This document shows, one piece after another, positions 26,291-34,420 of a stretch of 64,000 nt of DNA. Source of the DNA: a bacterium. GTDB lineage: Bacteria; Desulfobacterota; DSWW01. Below the pieces are notes generated by a model, which was not told the DNA's origin, made no database searches, and worked only from the letters and a program-made list of their open reading frames with translations. Each line of letters begins with the position of its first letter. The stretch's first letter is position 1. Where the stretch lies: the NCBI GenBank assembly GCA_028277985.1, contig JANQFG010000118.1, positions 62,001-126,000 on the forward strand. Reading direction: 5' to 3'. The position numbers and the translations under genes are program-made.

Positions 26291-26309
26291 CACAGGCGGA
26301 GCGCCTGTG
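26291..26309 (-). terminator. Hairpin after the IclR-controlled operon
   Basis: The perfect 8-base arms CACAGGCG and CGCCTGTG with a GAG loop lie 35 bases beyond the stop of the last gene of the 26-34 kb operon. There is no U tract, so termination is only suggested by position. Confidence 0.45.
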
Positions 26310-26343
26310 TCAAGCAGAAACCCGGACACTCCCCCTGCTGAGC

Positions 26344-27186
26344 TTAGAACCGATCTCTGTACTCCTCGAACAGTCTGGGAAGAAGCCGTGCCAGGTTCGC
26401 ATATTCGGCGGCGCAGTGATGCGCCACGTGACGAGCGACCCGGGGCAGCGCTCTCTTCTTGAAAACGCTTGTATTTAGAAGCCGGTTCATGAGAGCGTCT
26501 GCCTTCTTCCCTTCTTTCACGATATCCTGGCCGATCCAGAAGCGGGAACGCATTTCCACGCCATCGGCCGTTTCCCGTACGAAGTGACACATCTTCGTGA
26601 AGAATATCCCACCGAGAATCTTGGGAGACCCCACATTCGCACACACAATCGTACCCACCTTCGCTTCGTCAAAACGGGAAGCGTCGAAGCCGAATTCCTC
26701 CGGGGTGACAAACACGATCATCAACTTCGAAACACCGCTGCCGACATCCTCGATGACCGTATGCTTGTTGTGCCAATAGCGTTCTCTGTAGGTGAGACTA
26801 CTGTCCCGGCACCGCTCAGGATCCGCCACGCTTGTGCCGTAGTGTCCGGGCGGAAACCAGATTCGATAGCGGATATCGTGCAGGGGGTGCCAGGCGAACC
26901 ACCAGTCGATCATTTCGGCCGTAATCCCGGGCATATCGGTCAGACACGCCGCATATTGCACACCATCGGGACAGAAACCGTACCCAATCTCTACATCATC
27001 GTAGCCGGGGTCCAGCAGCATGTTCCTATCTTTGAAAGGCAGTATATCTCCCGGATTCATCGGGCCTCTTTTGAGGGCTACTTCCACATCTTCCGGAACA
27101 GGAATCGTTTCCCTTGACCAGTGTTTCCCTTCATCCCTTTTCAGGTCCTGCTCTTTGGGTTCGAGCTTGTATTTGACCCTCTTCAA
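26344..27186 (-). CDS. Phloretin/DAPG hydrolase-like (PhlG family) C-C hydrolase
   Basis: The 280-residue protein resembles the PhlG/Phy family, zinc enzymes that split the carbon-carbon bond between a phloroglucinol ring and its acyl side chain. Visible family marks are MIDWWFAWHPLHDIRYRIWFPPGHYG and a C-terminal HHCAAEYANL, whose HxxxE matches the zinc-binding pair of PhlG. The start is TTG 27186, 7 bases after AGGAG. It is the last gene of the IclR operon, 28 bases after the BKACE gene. The context of sulfatase, cyclase and beta-oxidation enzymes suggests side-chain cleavage of a cyclic 1,3-dicarbonyl or phenolic ketone; the substrate is not known. Confidence 0.75.
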   Translation of the reverse strand: MKRVKYKLEPKEQDLKRDEGKHWSRETIPVPEDVEVALKRGPMNPGDILPFKDRNMLLDPGYDDVEIGYGFCPDGVQYAACLTDMPGITAEMIDWWFAWHPLHDIRYRIWFPPGHYGTSVADPERCRDSSLTYRERYWHNKHTVIEDVGSGVSKLMIVFVTPEEFGFDASRFDEAKVGTIVCANVGSPKILGGIFFTKMCHFVRETADGVEMRSRFWIGQDIVKEGKKADALMNRLLNTSVFKKRALPRVARHVAHHCAAEYANLARLLPRLFEEYRDRF

Positions 27187-27214
27187 TTCTGTTCTCCTGT
27201 TCCCCGCTCGGGGT

Positions 27215-28135
27215 CTAGTACTTGACCTTGTCGAGGCCCTTGAGCCCGAGGATTCGTCTCGCCTCGTCAGGCGAAGCCGTCTCCACGCCCACCTCCCCTG
27301 CGATCCTCACGATCTTCTCCACCTGCTCGGCGTTGCTCTTGGCCGGACGACCCTTCTCGAGATAGAGACTGTCCTCGAGCCCGACCCGGGCATTCCCGCC
27401 CATCATCAACGACATGGTGCACATCCGCATCTGGTGCCTCCCGGCTGCGCAGACCGACCACTGGAAATCGCCAATAGCATCCCGGGCGCTCCTGTACAGG
27501 AACATCAGGTTGTCGATCGTAGCGGGGATGCCCCCGAGGATTCCCATCACGAACTGCAGGTAGACCGGCGTCTTGATATGGCCCTCATGGATCATAAAGG
27601 CCAGGTTGTTGATCATCCCCACGTCGTAGATTTCGATCTCCGGCTTGGTCTGGTTTTCGTTGAAGTAGCCGCAGAATTCCCGGAGGGTCTTGAAGGTGTT
27701 CGGAAAGATCATGTCCTCGGTCATGGACAGATACTGGGCCTCCCAGGGGAATTTCCACTCCTTGTACTTGGCAACCACCGGGAAGAGCGCGAAGTTGAGA
27801 GAGCCGAAATTCAGGGATGCCAGCTCGGGCTGGAAGGTGGAAACAACGGCCACGCGCTGCTCCGTCGTCATGCCCATACCGCCCCCTGTCGTCAGACAAA
27901 GGATGATGTTGCATCGGGCCTTTATGTCCGTGATCGCCTCACGGTACAGATCCATCGAGGGAGAAGGGATTCCTGTTTCCGGGTCCCTCGCGTGGATGTG
28001 AGCCACGGCTGCTCCCGCCTCGCACGCCCTGACTGCTTCGTCGGCGATCTCCTTCGGCGTAACGGGCAGATGGGGCGACATGGTCGGTGTATGAATGCCC
28101 CCTGTAATCGCTGCTGTGATGATGGCTTTTGACAT
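27215..28135 (-). CDS. BKACE family beta-keto acid cleavage enzyme (DUF849)
   Basis: This 306-residue TIM-barrel enzyme belongs to the family of 3-keto-5-aminohexanoate cleavage enzyme. The family exchanges an acetoacetyl unit: beta-keto acid plus acetyl-CoA gives acetoacetate plus the shortened acyl-CoA. It has the N-terminal ITAAITGGIHTP, the zinc ligands in AHIHARDPETG, and the LCLTTGGG segment. Related members use different keto acids, so specificity is open. It lies 72 bases downstream of a 3-hydroxyacyl-CoA dehydrogenase gene, whose product could supply the keto acid or keto thioester. Ribosome site GAGGAAG. Confidence 0.9.
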   Translation of the reverse strand: MSKAIITAAITGGIHTPTMSPHLPVTPKEIADEAVRACEAGAAVAHIHARDPETGIPSPSMDLYREAITDIKARCNIILCLTTGGGMGMTTEQRVAVVSTFQPELASLNFGSLNFALFPVVAKYKEWKFPWEAQYLSMTEDMIFPNTFKTLREFCGYFNENQTKPEIEIYDVGMINNLAFMIHEGHIKTPVYLQFVMGILGGIPATIDNLMFLYRSARDAIGDFQWSVCAAGRHQMRMCTMSLMMGGNARVGLEDSLYLEKGRPAKSNAEQVEKIVRIAGEVGVETASPDEARRILGLKGLDKVKY

Positions 28136-28207
28136 TCTTCCTCTCCTCTGTGTTTTCGTGCCAAGTCCTTTACGGTCGCTGCGGGCACAAGGGGTCTCTA
28201 CAGGGAT

Positions 28208-29149
28208 TCATTCTTCGCTCCGGTGCGCAACACTTCGCAGCAGTTGATGCAGCAGGCCCTCCCTGGATTCCTCGATTCTCTCCGGAGACCATTCCTGGAA
28301 ACCGACTTCTGTCTTGAACCCGAGTTCGCGAGCCTCAACCTTCCGCTGAAGCAGCGGAGACGGCTTCGACGACCGTTCGAGATGTCGTAGAATATAATCA
28401 TGGATCTGAAGAGTCAGATCGAGACCTACCATGTCTGCATTCTCCATGGGGCCCAGGAACGGCAGGCGCAGACCGAATCCCATCTTGATGACCTCATCTA
28501 CCGTGGCTGCATCTGCGATATCGTTTTCTACGATCGAAATGGCCTCGCGCCAGAGCGCGTGCTGGAGCCTGTTGCCCACGAACCCGGGCACATCCTTCTT
28601 GACTCGAACCGGGTGCTTGCCCACGCTCTTGAGCAACTCAAAGGCAGAATCCATTGCCTGTTGCGAGCTACGCTTCCCCGGGATGACTTCCACCAGGGGT
28701 ATGAGATAGGGCGGATTCCAGAAATGGGTCCCCACGATGCGTTCCTTGTTTCGAGCCTTTTCAGCGATCTCGGTAATGCTGATGACCGACGTGTTAGTGG
28801 CCAGGACAGTGTCCGACCGACAGACCGCGTCGAGAGCTTGAAAGATTCCCTGCTTCAGCTCCAGTTGCTCAGACACTGCCTCGATAGCGAACTCCGCCCC
28901 TGAGGCGGCTTCCTCAAGGTCCTGGGTAACGCTTATCCTACCGACGGCAGGTTCGATATCTGCAGCGTCGCCGATTCCTCTGCGTGCCATCAGGGTCAGG
29001 TTGGCCCGAATACTTTCTCGGGCCTTGGCCAGGGCATCCGCATTCACATCGAGCAGGGACACCGGATGGCCGTGGATCGCGAATACCTGCGCGATCCCGT
29101 GGCCCATCAATCCCGCCCCGATGACGGCAATCCGCTTCGAATCAGCCAT
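28208..29149 (-). CDS. 3-hydroxyacyl-CoA dehydrogenase
   Basis: The 313-residue protein has the Rossmann motif VIGAGLMGHGIAQVFA and a DVN acidic end for NAD. The catalytic histidine lies in GTHFWNPPYLIPLVEVI, followed by the dimer domain starting GFVGNRLQHALWREA. It should oxidise a 3-hydroxyacyl-CoA to the 3-ketoacyl-CoA with NAD. It is a single-domain form without a hydratase part, typical of dedicated catabolic operons. It lies 8 bases after the SDR gene. A paralogue is encoded at 42973-43914. Confidence 0.92.
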   Translation of the reverse strand: MADSKRIAVIGAGLMGHGIAQVFAIHGHPVSLLDVNADALAKARESIRANLTLMARRGIGDAADIEPAVGRISVTQDLEEAASGAEFAIEAVSEQLELKQGIFQALDAVCRSDTVLATNTSVISITEIAEKARNKERIVGTHFWNPPYLIPLVEVIPGKRSSQQAMDSAFELLKSVGKHPVRVKKDVPGFVGNRLQHALWREAISIVENDIADAATVDEVIKMGFGLRLPFLGPMENADMVGLDLTLQIHDYILRHLERSSKPSPLLQRKVEARELGFKTEVGFQEWSPERIEESREGLLHQLLRSVAHRSEE

Positions 29150-29157
29150 GGCTCCCT

Positions 29158-29937
29158 CTACCCTGCCGTATATCCACCATCCACATAGAGGACGGCGCCG
29201 GTCATGAAGTCAGAGGCTCCGGACGAGAGAAAGATCACCGTGCCGACAAAATCCTCGGGCTCGCCCAGCCTGCCTATTGGGATGCGTCTCAGGAAGTTCT
29301 TGTAGAATGCGTCATCGTCGAACATCCACTGCGTCAGTGCCGTCCTGAACACGGTTGGAGCAATCGCGTTCACGTTGATCTTGTGCGGCCCCCACTCGCA
29401 GCCCAGGGACTTGGCCATGAGGGTCACGGCGCCCTTCGACGGGCTGTAGGCGGCGTACCCACTCATTCCGAGCATCCCGCGGGTAGATGAGACCAGGATC
29501 ACTTTGCCGCCGCGCCCCTGCTCGATCATGACCCGGCCGGCCTCTTTGCAGAAAAGCCACGTGCCCCTGACGTTTACGTCCATCACCTCTTGCCAGTCTT
29601 CGACAGGCTGTTCGGTGATGGGGCTCACCTTGTTGACACCCGCCGCGGTGATCAGGATGTCAATGGCCCCGAAGGTGTCAACAGTATGTTTCACCACGGC
29701 CTTCACATCTTCCTCCTGGACCGGATCGCCTGCCAGGAACGCTGCCTCCCCCCCGTCTTGAACGATCTCCCGGGCGAGGCTCTCCAATTTCGACGACGAG
29801 CGACCCGTGGCCATGATTCTCGCCCCGCCCGCGGCCAGGCCTTTTGCGGCTATCGTGCCGAAGCCTCCGGTGGCCCCGGTAATGAGCGCCACCTTTCCGC
29901 TCACGTCAAAAAGATCCTGGATATCCTGTTTCTTCAT
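29158..29937 (-). CDS. SDR family oxidoreductase
   Basis: A 259-residue classical SDR: TGATGGFG near residue 20 (cofactor), an NNAG-equivalent TAAGVNK, serine in VSSTRGM and the catalytic YSPSK. The arginine in TGRSS after the second strand suggests NADP preference. The C-terminal GASDFMTGAVLYVDGGYTA is the usual SDR end. It is in the fifth position of the IclR operon between the cupin and HCDH genes. It probably handles a cyclic ketone or alcohol intermediate, which is inference from its neighbours. Confidence 0.92.
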   Translation of the reverse strand: MKKQDIQDLFDVSGKVALITGATGGFGTIAAKGLAAGGARIMATGRSSSKLESLAREIVQDGGEAAFLAGDPVQEEDVKAVVKHTVDTFGAIDILITAAGVNKVSPITEQPVEDWQEVMDVNVRGTWLFCKEAGRVMIEQGRGGKVILVSSTRGMLGMSGYAAYSPSKGAVTLMAKSLGCEWGPHKINVNAIAPTVFRTALTQWMFDDDAFYKNFLRRIPIGRLGEPEDFVGTVIFLSSGASDFMTGAVLYVDGGYTAG

Positions 29938-29962
29938 GAGGGGTTCCCCGTTCCATCCGGGT

Positions 29963-30301
29963 TTAGTCCGGATAGTTGATGACGACCAGCATACTGGCAG
30001 GCCTGTTCGCCTTGTTCACGATCTCCCTGCCCTCCTCCGGACCGATGTAGATCGAGTCCCAGGGCCCGAGGACGATCTCCTCGGAAGGGGTCTTGACCGT
30101 GACTTCCCCTTCCAGGACGAAATAGACCTTTTCCAGGGGCGATTCGTCGTACTCCGCCCCGCCTCCGGGAAGGAATTGGGAAAGCCCCATCCAGAACCTC
30201 TGCGCCCCTGTTTCCTCCCTGCCGTGCAGCCTGAGCGCCGTCATCTTGAAGTGCTTTGGCGCCTCGTAAGGCTTCACATCCTTCAGTTCGACCTTCTTCA
30301 T
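29963..30301 (-). CDS. Small cupin protein
   Basis: This 112-residue protein has a single cupin fold. The core EYDESPLEKVYFVLEGEVTVKTPSEEIVLGPWDSIYIGP corresponds to cupin motif 1 and the barrel, but the usual metal-ligand histidines (GxHxH) are replaced by acidic or neutral residues, so metal binding is doubtful. It may be an isomerase, a lyase or a small-molecule-binding partner in the pathway. It sits between the cyclase (34 bases) and SDR (25 bases) genes, with an AGAGAGG ribosome site. Confidence 0.8.
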   Translation of the reverse strand: MKKVELKDVKPYEAPKHFKMTALRLHGREETGAQRFWMGLSQFLPGGGAEYDESPLEKVYFVLEGEVTVKTPSEEIVLGPWDSIYIGPEEGREIVNKANRPASMLVVINYPD

Positions 30302-30335
30302 GGCTCACCTCTCTCCCGGCGAAGAAACCTGCTCC

Positions 30336-31097
30336 TTACTGGTCTCCCCCATTGACGATCGCCACGAGCCGGACGATCGATCCGTCCCCCTTGACCCACC
30401 GGATCGGAAAACCCGCGATGGTCACCCGCATGCCGACCACCTGCTCGATGTCTCCGCCCACGTTTTCCCATCCCATGATACCGTTGCCGAGCAGGGCACG
30501 ATGACAGGGCTCCCAGAGGGGGAAATCTTCCTTCACATCCCGGCCGGTCTCCTGCTTGTATTCTTCGCACACGTCAGGCAGGAGGGGGCCCGAGCCGTGC
30601 GGTCCGATGGCCGTACCCAGGGGATGGTCGAGGGCCTGCTGATCCACGCCCACAGCCTTCACCCCTCTCTCGACGAACCAATCGCCCGCTTCCTTGTAGA
30701 GGCCCGGGGAGTAGGCAAAGTACTTTCGGCTGTCGCTGTAGTGCCTGTGCCAGCCCGTGTGGACGATCACGATGTCACCCTTCTCGATCTTCGGCCTCGC
30801 CTTTTCCAGGTCGTCGGGAGTGATGACCTCCCATTTGCCTTTGGGGATGTCCACCACGACCCCGGTTCCGTAATACTTGTCCAGGGGGATTTCATCCGTG
30901 AATTCCGTCCCCTCGATCACGTGCGCCGGCGAATCGGCGTGCGTGGTGCAGTGCATCACGGTCGTGATCCTCTGCGACAGGACGCCGGACTTGGCATGGT
31001 AGTGAACGCGCTCGATCTTCACGTCCTCGAAATAGGGCCACAGCGGAGCGTTGTGGCCAAAGGGATGGCTCAGGTCAACGAGTTTCGTCTTTTCCAT
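30336..31097 (-). CDS. Cyclase/kynurenine formamidase-like metal hydrolase
   Basis: The 253-residue protein belongs to the cyclase family (PF04199), metal-dependent hydrolases of amides, lactones or cyclic diketones. The metal-site motif appears as HCTTHADSPAHV, matching HxGTHxDxPxH except for threonine in place of glycine. The start LVDLSHPFGHNAPLWP and the late GVDQQALDHPLG segment are typical. In this operon it could open a ring or lactone; related enzymes include cyclohexane-1,2-dione-type and isatin hydrolases, but no specific substrate can be claimed. Ribosome site GGAGGAG. Confidence 0.87.
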   Translation of the reverse strand: MEKTKLVDLSHPFGHNAPLWPYFEDVKIERVHYHAKSGVLSQRITTVMHCTTHADSPAHVIEGTEFTDEIPLDKYYGTGVVVDIPKGKWEVITPDDLEKARPKIEKGDIVIVHTGWHRHYSDSRKYFAYSPGLYKEAGDWFVERGVKAVGVDQQALDHPLGTAIGPHGSGPLLPDVCEEYKQETGRDVKEDFPLWEPCHRALLGNGIMGWENVGGDIEQVVGMRVTIAGFPIRWVKGDGSIVRLVAIVNGGDQ

Positions 31098-31115
31098 TTC
31101 TCGTTCTCCTCCGTG

Positions 31116-31907
31116 CTAGTAGCTAAACGTCTCCGAGAATGTCCTGTAGGGTTCCGGCAGCCTCGGCTCGAGCCTGGAGACCTTGTAGGGGCTGTAGGAC
31201 TCGAAGGAATTCAGTGGGGCTGCGTGCGGTTCTGTAAATCCGGGCCATTCCTTGAAAATACCCAACGCCAGCTCATAGGCTTCTTCATTATCCAGAGTGG
31301 AATCAACCCAACTCTTCTCATAGGGTGATGTGAATTCTCTGCCCACGAAGAAATGCCATATCTTCCATTTCCCATCTTCCTTTATAAAGTCGACTCCGTA
31401 CCTGTCCCAATGCCAGTATGCCTGAAGCTTCCCCATTGTGGGCATGGTGATATGCCCCGGGGAAATCCACACACCTTTTGCCGTCTCCCCGTCCTCTGCG
31501 ACCTCGATAACAGGCGTCGTAAGGGTGTGCATGTAGGAAAGACCAAAGGGCAGCTCGTCCTCCGGATCATCTTTGAGCTGAGGGAAAAACGTCTTTGTCA
31601 GTTCGAGTGCCGATTTGAAAAGCGTATTCCGCATGAATTGCACGTAGTATTTCTGGATCGCTTCGAGCCCCACAAATCTGGCCTGGAACAACGCTTCCTC
31701 GAATGCGACATCCTCAGCCTTTTGCGCCCATATGGCATCCAGCTCTTCCTGGTGTTTGATAGCCGCGTGGTAATACTCGTGCAGTGACATCACGTTTTGT
31801 ATCTCATGGACATCCTTTGCCTTCCTCAACAGCTTGTTTTCCTTTTCCAGGGAGGCCAGTCTCTCTTCCACAAGAGCAACCTTTTCTTCCAAACCTCGAT
31901 CTCCCAT
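31116..31907 (-). CDS. SnoaL-like (NTF2-fold) protein with N-terminal coiled coil
   Basis: ATG 31907 has AGGAG 7 bases upstream, giving 263 residues. Residues about 1-35 (LEEKVALVEERLASLEKENKLL region) form a leucine-rich coiled coil, probably for oligomerisation. Residues 35-190 look like a SnoaL-type NTF2 fold, with VMSLHEYYHAAIKHQEELDAIW and the late VDFIKEDGKWKIWHFFVGREF strand pair. Such proteins are dehydratases, isomerases or cyclases acting on small cyclic compounds. It lies 20 bases downstream of the sulfatase gene. Function in the pathway is inferred only. Confidence 0.75.
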   Translation of the reverse strand: MGDRGLEEKVALVEERLASLEKENKLLRKAKDVHEIQNVMSLHEYYHAAIKHQEELDAIWAQKAEDVAFEEALFQARFVGLEAIQKYYVQFMRNTLFKSALELTKTFFPQLKDDPEDELPFGLSYMHTLTTPVIEVAEDGETAKGVWISPGHITMPTMGKLQAYWHWDRYGVDFIKEDGKWKIWHFFVGREFTSPYEKSWVDSTLDNEEAYELALGIFKEWPGFTEPHAAPLNSFESYSPYKVSRLEPRLPEPYRTFSETFSY

Positions 31908-31927
31908 CGTGATCTCCTGTTTGGGGC

Positions 31928-33385
31928 TCAATTCACTATGTCCGCCCACGGCTCTCGATCTTCCTCCCCGCCAAAGAAGTCGGGGTCCCATGCCATTTTC
32001 CAGAGCGGCAGATGAATGGTCGCACCCCGCGGGAAGGCGTCCAACGCGTTGGCAAGCTCCTCGACGACCGATGGGTCTGCTGCAGCACGGTCGTGCTGTT
32101 CCATGGGATCCTCATCGATCCGGTAGAGCTCGACCTCGCCCGATCTGAGCTCTAGCAGCTTCCACGGAAAGCGATAGAAGGCGACTCCGTCCAGCCCTTG
32201 CGTCACGTAGTCCGGAATCGGCGTTGCAGAATCTCTTTTGATCCATGGCCACTGATCCGCGCCGTCGTAATCTGCCGCTCCGCCCTTCAAACCGGCCGCA
32301 CCCAGCAGAGTCGGAAGCACGTCCTGTACCGTCACCATCTTCGAGATGCGACGCGGTGTCACATGCCCGCGCCAATAGATGAGGGACGGTACCCGCACGC
32401 CTCCTTCGTAGACCGACTGCTTCCCTTTCCGATACGGTCCGTTGTCGGCACCCCCTTCAAGGGCGTTTGTGCGTACGAATTCCAGGGCTGTGAGGGGCAG
32501 CGGTTTTCCGAACCAGCTCTCGAGCCGAATCGACATGTTGCGCAGAAATGGCGCCGCACCCTCCGGGTTCAGACCGCCGTTGTCGCTCATGAACCAGATG
32601 AGCGTGCTGCCCAGCATCCTCTCCGCTTTCAATGCGTCCACCAACCGGCCGATGGCTGCGTCCAGCTCGCTGACCATGGCGGCGTGTACGCGTCGATAGG
32701 GGTTGTCGATGTGGCTGTAGCGCTCGACAGCCTCCGTCGGGGCTTCGTTCGGCAGGTGTGGGGCGTTGAAGCTCGCATAGAGGAACATGGGTCTTGCGGG
32801 GTCCCGAGAATGGATCAGGCGTACGGCTTCGTCCGCAATGAGATGGGTGCTGTAGCCCTCTTCTCGGAGTGTCTTTCCATCGCGCTGCCAGTCCAGACCG
32901 CCGCCATGCACGTGGTCCCAGTAGCCAATGCCGCCCGTCACATGGCCGTAGAAATGATCGAATCCTCGGCTCTTGGGCAGATAATCACGGTCCCGGTGTC
33001 CGAGGTGCCATTTCCCGGTCATGAAGGTTTGATACCCTGCGGCCTGAAAATACTCCGGCAACAAGCGTTCGGTGAGCGGCAAACCGGTCGGATTGTTCTT
33101 TGAAATCGGCGAGAGCACGCCCAGACGCATGGGTGTCTTCCCGGTCATCAGGGCAGCGCGCGTGGGGCTGCAGGCCGGTTGCGCGTAGAATCGATCCAGC
33201 ACCACCCCCTCCGTCGCCAACGCATCCAGGCGCGGCGTTGCGATCTCACTGCCGTGGTATCCCACATCGTTCCAACCGAGATCGTCCGCCAGGATGATCA
33301 CGACGTTTGGCAGGTGCTCTGCAGCCAAAGCTGGTTGCGCCGCGAGCAGAGCCACTAGGCCTGCAATTGTCTTGATACGGATCAA
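31928..33385 (-). CDS. Secreted arylsulfatase-type sulfatase
   Basis: This 485-residue sulfatase has a signal peptide (cleavage after ALAA near residue 22) and is expected in the periplasm. The active-site motif CSPTRAALMTGK places C72 for conversion to formylglycine; D34 and D35 in ADDLGWND are metal ligands. GKWHLGH and SDNGG are further family motifs. It removes sulfate from an ester, which would unmask a phenol or alcohol for the rest of the operon. The start is TTG 33385, overlapping the iclR stop in the sequence TTGA, with GGAAAG upstream, so translation is coupled to the regulator. No maturation enzyme is encoded in the window. Confidence 0.93.
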   Translation of the reverse strand: MIRIKTIAGLVALLAAQPALAAEHLPNVVIILADDLGWNDVGYHGSEIATPRLDALATEGVVLDRFYAQPACSPTRAALMTGKTPMRLGVLSPISKNNPTGLPLTERLLPEYFQAAGYQTFMTGKWHLGHRDRDYLPKSRGFDHFYGHVTGGIGYWDHVHGGGLDWQRDGKTLREEGYSTHLIADEAVRLIHSRDPARPMFLYASFNAPHLPNEAPTEAVERYSHIDNPYRRVHAAMVSELDAAIGRLVDALKAERMLGSTLIWFMSDNGGLNPEGAAPFLRNMSIRLESWFGKPLPLTALEFVRTNALEGGADNGPYRKGKQSVYEGGVRVPSLIYWRGHVTPRRISKMVTVQDVLPTLLGAAGLKGGAADYDGADQWPWIKRDSATPIPDYVTQGLDGVAFYRFPWKLLELRSGEVELYRIDEDPMEQHDRAAADPSVVEELANALDAFPRGATIHLPLWKMAWDPDFFGGEEDREPWADIVN

Positions 33386-34179
33386 CTGGCTTTCCTCTCC
33401 ATGGCATCTTCTTCACATCGAAGGTCACCGGAAACCTTGGCTGAAACCTCCTTCAACTGAGAGACCAGCGGCGAGTCGATCACTGTGAGGATTCTTTGAG
33501 AGGGACCAGCCACCACAACAGCTGCTACCGGAAGGTCGTTGTGGTCAAAGACAGGGACGGCAATGGCATTGATTCCGGCATCGATCTCCTCATTGTCAAA
33601 AGCCACGCCCTGGGTTCGGATTCTTTCCAGTTCCTTGGTGAAGATGCGGAAATCCGTGATCGTATTCGGCGTTAAAGGGGGCAACTTCTTTCCCACAAGG
33701 CGCTCCACAGACTCCGGTGGCAAGAAAGCCAGCACAGCCTTGGCCCCAGCAGCCGCATGCACGGGAAGTCTGTCTCCGAGGGTACCGGCGACGCGGACGC
33801 GCTGGACCCCCTCCACAATATATCCGATGAATGTCTCGGTCCCTGTGAAAACCTCGAGGATTACCGTCTCTTCGAGGACTCTGGATAGATCGTCAAGATG
33901 AGGCTTTGCGAGCTGTATCGAGCCGTTGCTCAGGTCTTTGGAAATGGCTTTGCCGAGCTCCAGGGATAAACGTCCAAGACTGAATTTCTTGGTATTCGGA
34001 TTCTGTTGGAGAAAACCTCTTCTAGCGAGGATCTGCAGTGTCCGGGAAGCCGTTGCCCTGTGGAGGCCGAGCCTCTCACTTATCTCCGCCGTGCCCATCT
34101 CCTGATTGCGGGGGATGAAAGTCTCCAAGATATCGAGGGCCTTTTCAATGGCATTCGGTTTGTTTTTCTCAGTCTTCAT
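33382..34179 (-). CDS. IclR family transcriptional regulator 1
   Basis: A 265-residue IclR protein with a winged helix-turn-helix at about 8-70 (AISERLGLHRATASRTLQIL) and an effector domain from 85 onward (FIGYIVEGVQRVRV, PVHAAAGAKAVLAFLP, ending in GINAIAVPVFDH). It is the first gene of the nine-gene operon and is controlled by the promoter at 34302-34331, which carries two palindromes just downstream of the -10 box. Autoregulation and control of the whole operon by the pathway substrate is the likely scheme. Confidence 0.93.
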   Translation of the reverse strand: MKTEKNKPNAIEKALDILETFIPRNQEMGTAEISERLGLHRATASRTLQILARRGFLQQNPNTKKFSLGRLSLELGKAISKDLSNGSIQLAKPHLDDLSRVLEETVILEVFTGTETFIGYIVEGVQRVRVAGTLGDRLPVHAAAGAKAVLAFLPPESVERLVGKKLPPLTPNTITDFRIFTKELERIRTQGVAFDNEEIDAGINAIAVPVFDHNDLPVAAVVVAGPSQRILTVIDSPLVSQLKEVSAKVSGDLRCEEDAMERKAS

Positions 34180-34267
34180 TTCGTCTTCTGTACTCCCGAA
34201 GGCTCCTCTATGGGACGCAAGTCGAAAGATCCTGGAGAATTCCTCGAGGGTTGTCTACCCCAATGCG

Positions 34268-34302
34268 TCTCATATTATGAGAATGTATTTCATATTATGA
34301 GA
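34268..34302. promoter_or_regulatory. Twin palindromic operators of the IclR operon
   Basis: Box 1 (34268-34282) is TCTCATATTATGAGA, a perfect 15-base palindrome around a central T. Box 2 (34288-34302) is TTTCATATTATGAGA, with one mismatch. The centres are 20 bases apart, about two helical turns, as expected for two IclR dimers on one face. They begin at the -10 box and extend over the transcript start. Confidence 0.8.
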
Positions 34303-34331
34303 TTCTAGGCGAGAATGCCCCCCTTTGTCAA
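34302..34331 (-). promoter_or_regulatory. Sigma-70 promoter of the IclR operon
   Basis: On the minus strand TTGACA (complement of 34326-34331) is spaced 18 bases from TAGAAT (complement of 34302-34307), 6 and 5 of 6 matches to consensus. Its transcript would start inside the palindromic boxes. Confidence 0.72.
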
Positions 34332-34420
34332 GAAAAATCTCGATCGTGGCCGCTGAGAGCAGGTAGTCAGGTAGAGGGGGATAAAGGGAACCTCACATCG
34401 GCAGGACGAACCAACAACAT

